24,527 nt of DNA from Chara braunii. Lineage: Eukaryota > Streptophyta > Charophyceae > Charales > Characeae. Location of the stretch: assembly GCA_003427395.1 (NCBI GenBank), contig BFEA01000003.1:10068601-10093127 (forward strand). Direction: 5' to 3'. Below are positions 17,956 to 24,527 of this stretch, piece by piece. Every line of letters starts with the position of its first letter. Position 1 is the stretch's first letter. The position numbers were made by a program, and so were the translations under genes. The notes beneath the pieces are model-generated. The model made no database searches. It was not told the DNA's origin and worked only from the letters and a program-made list of their open reading frames with translations.

Positions 17956-18696
17956 TCATCTATCAATAATATTTATTCCTCTTTTAGCTCTTTCATACGC
18001 AGATACAATGTGCGGTGCAGACTCAAGTAAATTTTCTCTTGTAAACCAGCGCTCTTCACTTGGGTCCTGATAAGCGAATCTTACTTTATATTGTCGCTGG
18101 GGCCTGCCTCTTCGTCCGGTTTGGAAAGTGTTTTCAGCGACAATCTTATCCACATCGTATTTCCCATTCATACTAGGAGGTATCGCTGATCTGCGACTGG
18201 GAAACAATTCATTTGTCACGCAAGGTAGAAGCTTTGAGGCGTGGAACACCGGATACTTATGCAAATGTAGAGGAATCTCAACTACATAAGAAGGTCCATC
18301 TACCTCTCCAACCACATCAAGAATTTGCCAAGGTCCTCTGTAGGCGGGTAGTAACTTCTGAGAAATGTTCTCCTCAGGAGCAAACTCTTTAGACTTAACC
18401 CGCACTAAATCACCTACACCGAATTGAGATGGTCTTCTATGCTTATTTGCCTGTTCCACCATTTCATGTTGTGCCTTCACTATATTTTCTTTTACCTTTT
18501 CAATACCTCGCTGATACTGTATTGCAAACTCACTTGTCCCTAGAGGAAGCTTATGTACTTTATCCGGATTTAAGCGATCGATGGGTCTACGTGGTCGCCA
18601 TCCCAAATGCAGTTCCATTGGAGTCCTGCATGTAGATAGGTGAATAGAGTTGTTATAGGCACTAGCAACTTTGGGCAAATGTTCATCCCAGTCAAT
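17956..18696 (-). pseudogene. pol: Integrase C-terminal domain and chromodomain-like tail of element C
   Basis: Open from the TAG at 18697-18699 to the stop at 17956. It begins at the end of the core (VASAYNNSIHLST) and continues through a helical KHRR linker, VGDLVRVKS and the GPY/F module (YRGPWQILDVVG, YPVFHASKLLP). The chromodomain-like tail has YDVDKIV, a basic GRRGRPQRQYKVRFAY segment, ERWFTRENLL and a final helix. This is the best preserved of the three chromodomain-like tails in the window. Confidence 0.88.
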
Positions 18697-18699
18697 CTA

Positions 18700-19332
18700 G
18701 TCGGGACGGATGTACATGCGCAATGTCTGCTGCAAAATCTTATTCATTTGCTCAGTCTGGCCGTTTGTCTCAGGGTGTCTACCTGATGACATAGTTAACT
18801 TAGAGCCATAGACATTTATGAGTTATTGCCATTGTTCACTCGGGAAACGTGAATCTCTGTAACTTACAATCCTTAAGGGATGTCCATAATCCTTTACCCA
18901 ATGGTCAAAGAACTCTCGGATTACTAATTCAGTCTTTGCTTCCGCTGGTAATGCTACAAATACAGCATACTTACTGAATCTGTCAACGATGACCATGACT
19001 TGCGTCTTTCCATTCCTGCTTTTCACCTTGGTATCCATAAAATCAATGGATATGGAGTCTCCTGGACCTGTTGGAATCGGCAAAGGTCTTAGTAGCCCAA
19101 GGGGAGGTTGAGTAGTAGTGCTCTTGTTTCTTTGGCACACTTGACAACCTTGTACATATGCGATGTAGTCAGCTTTCATGCGAGGCCATGTGTAGGAACG
19201 CAACAGGCCTGCATAAGTCTTCTTCCAGCCAAAATGGCCTTCAGTATCATGACACTCCCCCAAGATCAAGCTTTTGATCTCTTCCACATTTGGAATGCAA
19301 AGTCTGTCATGCAAGTCTGTTTGCTCAAACAA
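18700..19332 (-). pseudogene. pol: Integrase zinc-binding and core domains of element C
   Basis: The zinc domain is complete: His28 and His33 (CHDTEGHFG), Cys63 and Cys66 (CQVC), counted from the first Met. The first catalytic Asp is in SIDFMD (residue 97). The second catalytic position reads SYRDSRF: residue 158 is Tyr (codon 18859-18861) where Asp is expected, a single-base change that would abolish catalysis. A TAA at 18823-18825 follows. The same frame continues to the intact Glu region HPETNGQTEQMN and ends at a TAG at 18697-18699. Confidence 0.9.
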
Positions 19333-19377
19333 CAGTCCCTGTGTAACTCGGTAGTTAGGAAACTCTTGTGGCGGTTC

Positions 19378-20045
19378 CTACACACGTTTAATCATAGCGC
19401 CATAGACAGGATCTGTGGAATACGCATTTCTAATTTTATCTTGCAAGTCGATGCCCATACCTAAGTATGTTACAACGCCACCGAAAAAGTCAGATCTTCG
19501 ACTCAATGCGTCAACAACAACGTTATACTTACCCTTGACTGGCTTTAATTCAAAGTCGTATTGATCAATCTCAGCGGCCCACCTTGTCAATTTAGGTGTC
19601 ATCCGGGCTTGCGTTTTAAGCCAGCGAAGTGTCTCATGATCTGAGTACACTTTAAAGCGGCGTCCTAAGAGATAGTGTCGCCAATGATCTAGAGCCTCCC
19701 GAAGAGCATACAACTCTCTCTCATACGTGGAAGCGGCGACCTTCTCATTAGGCAGTCGTCGGGACAAACTCTACAGGTCTGTATCCATTACCATCATCTT
19801 GCTGGAGTACAACACCTATCCCGTACTGACTAGCGTCGGTTGTGACGACAAAGGGCAAAGAAGGATCAGCAACCTTAAAAAACGGATAGTTAATCAGACA
19901 TTTCTATAGGCGTTTGAACGAAGCCGTTCAGTCTGAATCCCACTTCCAGATGGTTTCTTTCTTAAGCAATCTGTGAAGGGGCGTAGCGATTATCGTGAAG
20001 TGTTTAACGAACTTCCGATAATAGTTGGCCAGCCCAAGGAACGAC
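19378..20045 (-). pseudogene. pol: RNase H domain of element C
   Basis: From about 20045 to 19770 the coding sequence lies in a shifted frame. It carries [17 protein letters not shown], then stops near 19940 and 19910, and TTDASQYGIG with the first catalytic Asp. At about 19775 the main pol frame resumes with SRRLPNEK, STYERELYAL, the SDHETLRW motif and VVDALSRR, followed by the spacer to integrase. A TAG at 19378-19380 ends the piece. Two compensating indels explain the out-of-frame part. Confidence 0.87.
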
Positions 20046-20400
20046 CGCAATTAGGCCAATCCCGAATTGCTGCAATTTTTGTATCTTCCGGTTTGATACC
20101 ATCACCATCAAGTACATGCCCCAAATACAAAACCTGACGCTTAGCCCAATCACACTTCTTCGGGTTTAACTTCAATTTTGCTTCACGCAACTTATTTAGC
20201 ACAAGACGAAGGTGCTCGCAATGTTCTTTTAAATCCTTACTAAAAATCAGAATATCATCGAGATATATAACCACAAATTTATCAAGCCATTCACGAAAAA
20301 GCTCATTCATTGTTCTTTGGAAGGTTGCAGGTGCATTCGTAAGACCAAAGGGCAACATCACAAACTCATTGTGCCCGTACCTTGTTCGAAAGGCAGTCTT
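19990..20400 (-). pseudogene. pol: Reverse transcriptase palm/thumb of element C
   Basis: This continues the frame of the upstream protease-reverse transcriptase piece after the TAG at 20401-20403. It carries YGHNEFVMLPFGLTNAPATF, the intact catalytic YLDD box at 20254-20265, ILIFSKDLKEH, and the thumb motif YLGHVLDGDGI. Shortly after AAIRDWP the frame is lost, apparently through a small deletion before the RSFLGL block. The last 20 or so residues of the reading are not genuine. Confidence 0.9.
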
Positions 20401-21537
20401 CTATTGGTCTTGTGGCTCTACTTCAATTTGATGATAGCCAGACTTCAGATCAATCTTAGTGAAGTACTTGCTACCCTGCACTCGATCCAACAAATCATTT
20501 ATCCTTGGTAATGGCTCAACATTTTTGACTGTTATATCATTAAGTCTTCTATAATCTATACACATGCGTACCCCGACATCTTTCTTTGGTACGAATAGCA
20601 CAAGCGCACAATAGGGCGAGGAGCTAGGTCTGATCCACCACCTTTCCAGCAATTCATCAAGCTGGGCTCGCAGTTCATCTAACTCTTTAGGTGACATCCG
20701 ATATATAGGCCCCTTAGGAATCGAGCTTCCTGGTATGATTTCGATGCGGTGTTTGATTGGTCGTTCTACCACACCGCTTGGGGTCTCTGCCACATCTGCG
20801 AATTCTTTCAAAATCTTTTCAATCTCAAGGGATTTTGCCTCTTCTTTAGCTTCACCTTCTTTCACCGGGCGCACATATGCAACACAAACTTGATCATACA
20901 GGTTATACTTTTTCACATGGCGGACGAACGCGGGGGCACTCATACAACAATGAGCTAAGCTGCTTTCCTTACCTGATTCATGAAAAAGGCGGATCTTCTT
21001 CTTTCCACCTTGCGGACTAGGGAGCCAACACTCATGGTCCCTTAACTTCACATCCGCATCTGCAACTTCACCCCAATCCATGCCTAGGAGAATGTCAAAA
21101 GGAAGATTATCTTCCACCAAGAAAGTCAGAGAGTGGAGAACGCGTTCCACCTTCCCCTCTGCTTCGAGCCGGAAGTATATCCTGAACCCTTCAACATACT
21201 TATCCATTACAATTATTGTACTATTAGCTAACTTACTTACTATCGACTCATCTAATTGCTTTACCTTAATCCCGAGACGCAGCTTTTGCAAACCTTTCCT
21301 ACTTATGTAGTTGTGTGTTGACCCTGTGTCAACCATTCCAGCAACTCTTACTTTATTTACTTCAAGATCTGCAATTATCAACTGTCCTCTTCGTGTTTTC
21401 ATTTCAGTCCAGGCTTGGCGACGAGCGGCCAACTCATCACCCATGACAGCGAGGGATCCACCTAGAGAGGTACACACACTTACTACCTCTGGACAGTGAA
21501 CTAGGTGGGGACTGACTTCCTCTTCAGTTTCTGCCAA
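20401..21537 (-). pseudogene. pol: Protease and reverse transcriptase N-terminal half of element C
   Basis: A 378-codon open frame. The protease active site MVDTGSTHNYIS has the catalytic Asp at residue 70, and the second protease landmark DILLGMDW lies near residue 150. A linker leads into reverse transcriptase: IEIIPGSSIPKG, IYRMSPKELDELRAQL, VLFVPKK, MCIDYRRLND, PLPRINDLLD and KIDLKSGYHQ, where the first catalytic Asp is intact. It stops at a TAG in the DQ.KTAF region. This protease-fingers part looks fully functional except for that stop. It is normally made as part of a polyprotein, so the ATG at 21537 need not be a true start. Confidence 0.92.
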
Positions 21538-21641
21538 CGGAACCTTCGGATGGGAGGATGTCTTTCTTTCTACATCCGAAGTTCCCGTAGAGACAACTGA
21601 GACCCCTACTGGCTGTTCCCTTTTAGTATTTTATAGTCAGG

Positions 21642-22436
21642 GCAATAGGGAACAATGTGGTTGGGGTCACCACATTTGAGGCACTGATCAACGACTTTTC
21701 TTTCTTACCAAACCTTTTATGTGATTCCCAATTGCTTCCAAGGCTCCCATTCGGGCAGACCTGGATGGGGTGGATATGGTTTATCCCAATTTCCATACCA
21801 CGTGCCTCTTCCTCTTCCCCAGGTAGAATATGAACCCCGACCACCTTGCGAGGGACCTTTGCCCCTTCCACCCATGTAGTAGCTTCCTTCGCCACCACCC
21901 CTCTGGGTACCGGGTCCTCTTCCACCGCGTCCATGGCCTCCTCTTTCTCGGCCTCGTCCTCTTCCTTGTCGCCCTCCCCCGCGGGCTGCAACGGCCTCGT
22001 AGCTCCCCTCCTGAGCTACCGGACCGCTGGGTCCTTCCTCAAGACCATAGTCTATTTGGTCATAGGAAAGAGTTTCGACACCTCCTTCTTCAAAGGTCAG
22101 AAGGAGGTTGTCCTTCCCAGGTATGTTCCCTGAGATTGTGCGGTTCTGCCACTTCTTTCCCGCTTGCAGATCTTTCCAATAATGGCAGTAATTAGCTTCA
22201 GCTAGGAAGCCAGCATGATCTATAGCGATCTTGCTGAACTTCTCGTAAGTCGTCCCTTCTTCTTTTGAGCGGGGATAAAGTTGCGTACGGAGAGGATCAG
22301 GAAGTGCTCTTGCGAAGTTGTTGAGTATTTGGGCAGGAGTTAATCCATGTTCTGCGCATTGCAAGAGTTCGTCCATTGTTGCTTTGAGTGCAGACGCACT
22401 CTTCCATTTTCGATCTGCGATGTTTAGAATTAACAT
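21642..22436 (-). pseudogene. gag: Gag C-terminal half of element C: capsid end, RGG-rich region, zinc knuckle
   Basis: From 22436 the frame carries a capsid-like helical region (MDELLQCAEHGLTPAQIL, YEKFSKIAIDHAGFL). A Gly/Arg-rich region with many RGG/RGR motifs follows (about 22000-21790), of the kind that binds RNA, and then a Pro/Trp-rich segment. TAA codons at 21717-21719 and 21705-21707 interrupt the frame. In the same frame just beyond them lies a CCHC zinc knuckle, CLKCGDPNHIVPYC, at 21642-21683. The upstream TAA at 22437-22439 separates it from the rest of gag. Confidence 0.88.
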
Positions 22437-22439
22437 TTA

Positions 22440-23213
22440 TGTTCTGCAAGCTAAATCTTTATCTTCAAACCGTTCTCTGACAACTTTAAAGAAATCTTCA
22501 ATTCTAGTCTATTGGGAATATCCAATCATAGTGTCACAGTTAGCTTCTTTTTGCAACGAAATGGCGAAGCTCATCGCATCGCCAGCCATACACGAAGTGA
22601 CCATCAGAACTCTATCCCAATAGGGTATGTGCTAACCGTATACATATGATTCTACGGTCGCGATCCAATGTAGAACACTCTCCTCCTTCTTGTCGGTGTA
22701 AGTCCGGGGCACTTTAACTTTTATTTTTCTAACATCGGTATCTTTATCATCTCGCAGCACTCCCTTTCCTTTTCTATCTCCATCGCCTCCATCTCCGTCT
22801 CCATCACCACCTTCCCCTCCTCTTGCATTGCTACCCTGAATTATCTTCTCAATTACGGCTGGAGTGAAGGTTTGTGTGATGTGGTTATCTAACTTTTGAA
22901 TATAAGATTGAATGTGCAGATCCACATCTTTGGCGGACTTTTGCAGAAAGGTATTCCAGACCCCTTCAAACTCGTATTGGTGGCTTTCAACTTTTTGCAG
23001 GGTCCGGTTCATTGTGGCTACCTCTTGCTTGGTATGAAGGACTGTTTCAGTCAAGAGCGCAAGTTTTTCTTCAGTTGCCGCCTGTTTGTCTTTCTGTGCT
23101 TGCAGCTCGCTTTGCAGTCTTGCCCCCTCTGTTTGTAATATTTTCCTTTCGTCAAGTTTTTGTCGCTTTGCTGCTAACATTTTATTGTTGCAGCTCCGCG
23201 CGTTTTTCTTCAA
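22440..23213 (-). pseudogene. gag: Gag N-terminal half of element C, coiled coil
   Basis: The frame from 23213 to the TAG at 22632 encodes a long Lys/Glu/Gln-rich coiled coil (about the first 85 residues), then QSYIQKLDNHITQTF, a Gly/Asp-rich linker (about residues 132-148) and the start of the capsid-like region (KVKVPRTYTDKKEESVLHWI). The frame continues past the TAG through MAGDAMSFAISLQKEA to another TAG at 22509-22511 and on to 22439. Upstream of 23213 the coiled coil continues in a different frame (about 23213-23310), ending in a TAA, so the true start is further out. Confidence 0.83.
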
Positions 23214-23300
23214 GCATGAGGTCCCTTTCTTTCTGGTCTGTAACGTTAGCTAATCTTGCAATGAACGTGTCCCTTTCTTCTTCTGTTTCTTCAAGTGTAT

Positions 23301-23336
23301 CGCTGGTATACGCTTACTGGTCGTACCAGTCCAGCG
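23301..23336. repeat. Nested palindrome near start of gag of element C
   Basis: ACTGGT (23316-23321) and ACCAGT (23325-23330) form a 6-bp stem with a 3-base loop. An outer pair, CGCTGG (23301-23306) and CCAGCG (23331-23336), flanks it asymmetrically. It lies just upstream of the coiled-coil coding start on the minus strand. Confidence 0.6.
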
Positions 23337-23598
23337 GTAACAATTAGTGCAGAGCATCCTGAATTCTAGGAGTCAGAGAAATTCCAGAGTGCCAGCAGCA
23401 AATGGCATAAGACATTTCTGACTAAGCGCTCTGCCTTGTGATCATGGTCAGTCTTTAGAGAATACAAGAGAACCACAAAAGGACAGCACAAGTGAAAGAA
23501 ACAGGAAAAAAGGATAAATGTGGCTCATCACCCAGCAGACAGGGAAGATAAGATGATATGCCAAACAAAACATTTCTCTTTTTTTAAGATCAAGCAAC

Positions 23599-23771
23599 CT
23601 TACCCATCTGAGCCCTCTGTACCGCTGAAAAATGGGTAAGCACCTCCCTTTAAAGTTTAAACCCCTTTAAGAAATAAAGACCCCTGCTCCCCCAATGAAC
23701 AACACTGGAAAATGAAAAAAGAGGTCAGCAGTGTAAGCTTACCCATCTGACCACTCCGTACCATTGCAGAA
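23599..23771. repeat. Dispersed direct repeat, about 34 bp, with hairpin
   Basis: CTTACCCATCTGA starts related stretches of about 34 bases at 23599 and 23738. In the first copy CTTACCCAT (23599-23607) also pairs perfectly with ATGGGTAAG (23632-23640). Confidence 0.7.
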
Positions 23772-23813
23772 TCAAATTTTAGTGACAGGACCCACTGCCA
23801 CTATGTTCATGCC

Positions 23814-23920
23814 AAGAAGGCATGAACCTGGACATGTTTGCAATTATATTCACAAGGGGATGCCCTAAGAAGGCATGAACCTGGACATGTTTGCAATTAT
23901 ATTCACACAAGGGGATGCCC
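23814..23920. repeat. 53-bp tandem duplication
   Basis: The unit starting AAGAAGGCATGAACCTGGAC at 23814 is repeated from 23867. The copies are nearly identical, the second having a 2-base CA insertion. Such high identity points to a recent duplication. Confidence 0.93.
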
Positions 23921-23946
23921 GTCACGTGTGCGGTCGGGGCCAACAG

Positions 23947-23983
23947 GAGAGAGGAGGGGGGGGGGAGAGGAGGGTAGGGGGGG
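23947..23983 (+). repeat. G-rich tract
   Basis: Runs of 10, 3 and 7 G residues lie within 37 bases, interspersed with A and T. The spacing would allow a G-quadruplex, but only structure probing could show one. Confidence 0.6.
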
Positions 23984-24527
23984 ACTGCAATGAGAACGAA
24001 TCCTCTGCCAGAGCATGGAAAACAGTTTTGGTGAGTAGTGGAGCGAGGCCCTCTGTCAGATGTTCGAGCGCGCCTCACCTGGAAGGACCTTTTGCACATC
24101 CACGAAGGGCAAGGGAGCGATGCTCAGAGTCCCAGCGACAGTTCTTTCCACGTGAGCCGCGCTATCTTAGGGCCTCACTCCACTACTCTCAACATGGACA
24201 AATGACAAAAATCATGGCCGTGTATCTTTCCATGTTCTAGTGGAAGATTCACTCTCGTTTTGCACATGTACACCCCCCAGGTTTTCTGTCTTTTGTGCAT
24301 CTGGTGAAGCCTGCTCGCTGTGGCATCATGTCAAGGCTGTCAGAAAAAGACAAAAAACAGAAACGGATCTACGGAAATGACACAACGAATCTTCTTAAAA
24401 AAAACAAAACCAACGGGCCTACACGTGGAAACTGCCAGCACAGAAACGACGCACAACCCTCAAGAACAAATAACCCGCGAAGGGAGAGCCCTGCAATCAA
24501 ACTCGTTTTCAAACACACTTTTCATGC

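Larger units (their letters stand above)
16780..23330 (-). mobile_element. Element C: degenerate Ty3/gypsy LTR retrotransposon
   Basis: Minus-strand order is coiled-coil gag, RGG-rich and zinc-knuckle tail, protease, reverse transcriptase, RNase H, integrase, chromodomain-like tail, probable 3' LTR. Most of pol stays in one frame (21537 to 17956) with stops at 20401, 19378, 18823 and 18697, and one out-of-frame segment (about 20045-19770). Gag also stays in one frame with several stops. It is therefore less scrambled than A but inactive. The 5' LTR and primer site were not found by 24527. Its gag and protease differ from those of A and B. Confidence 0.9.
23341..24527. other. Unassigned sequence beyond gag of element C
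   Basis: No domain-bearing open frame, LTR match or primer binding site was recognised in this 1.2 kb. The sequence includes a repeated motif (23599 and 23738), a 53-bp tandem duplication and a G-rich tract. It may be the leader of element C, unrelated host sequence or another decayed repeat. The longest open frames here (23779-24099 minus, 23875-24240 plus) are low-complexity or repeat-derived and are not supported as genes. Confidence 0.6.

Noticed and set aside
23875-24240. Possible host gene on the plus strand
   Set aside because: The frame begins inside the 53-bp duplication, runs through the G-rich tract and has no recognisable domain.
16780-24527. A matching 5' LTR for element C within the window
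   Set aside because: By eye no part of 23341-24527 matches 16780-17900; the 5' LTR is outside the window or lost.

Overview
The window is a nest of long terminal repeat (LTR) retrotransposons in a eukaryotic nuclear genome; I see no convincing host gene, tRNA, rRNA or CRISPR array. Three different Ty3/gypsy-type elements can be read. All have the order gag, protease, reverse transcriptase, RNase H, integrase and end in a chromodomain-like segment, as in chromoviruses. An initiator-Met-tRNA-type primer site, AACCCTA-like motifs, CTATATAG/TATAAG promoters and high microsatellite content fit a land plant or a charophyte-type green alga. The organism cannot be fixed from the sequence.

Layout. 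1-420: (TA)n repeats and a GC-rich palindromic segment, probably the leader of element A. 421-6434: element A (+ strand), a badly decayed gag-pol followed by a purine tract (5305-5312) and a probable 3' LTR (5313-6434). 6435-6623: AT-rich repeat block. 6626-6893: a short segment bounded by imperfect inverted repeats. 6901-16464: element B (- strand), the only one with both LTRs visible (6901-8189 and 15106-16464), a primer binding site (15092-15103), a 1.3 kb leader, an uninterrupted 555-codon gag (12098-13765), a broken pol (8269-11883) and a polypurine tract (8190-8202). 16465-16779: AT-rich block resembling 6435-6623. 16780 to about 17900: probable 3' LTR of element C. 17956-23330: element C (- strand), pol and gag interrupted mostly by in-frame stops. 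23341-24527: unassigned sequence with short repeats.

State of the elements. A and C are pseudogenes throughout. B has retained gag, but its pol carries frameshifts, stops, a lost reverse transcriptase aspartate and a lost integrase zinc ligand, so it cannot be autonomous. Many inactivating changes look like C-to-T or G-to-A transitions, as expected from deamination of methylated cytosines in silenced repeats. The AT-rich blocks beside A, B and C suggest that the elements inserted into one AT-rich repeat region.

I did not find a new functional system. The points most worth checking are B's retained gag with a dead pol, its telomere-motif hairpin beside the primer site, the LTR length difference in B, and the inverted-repeat segment at 6626-6893.
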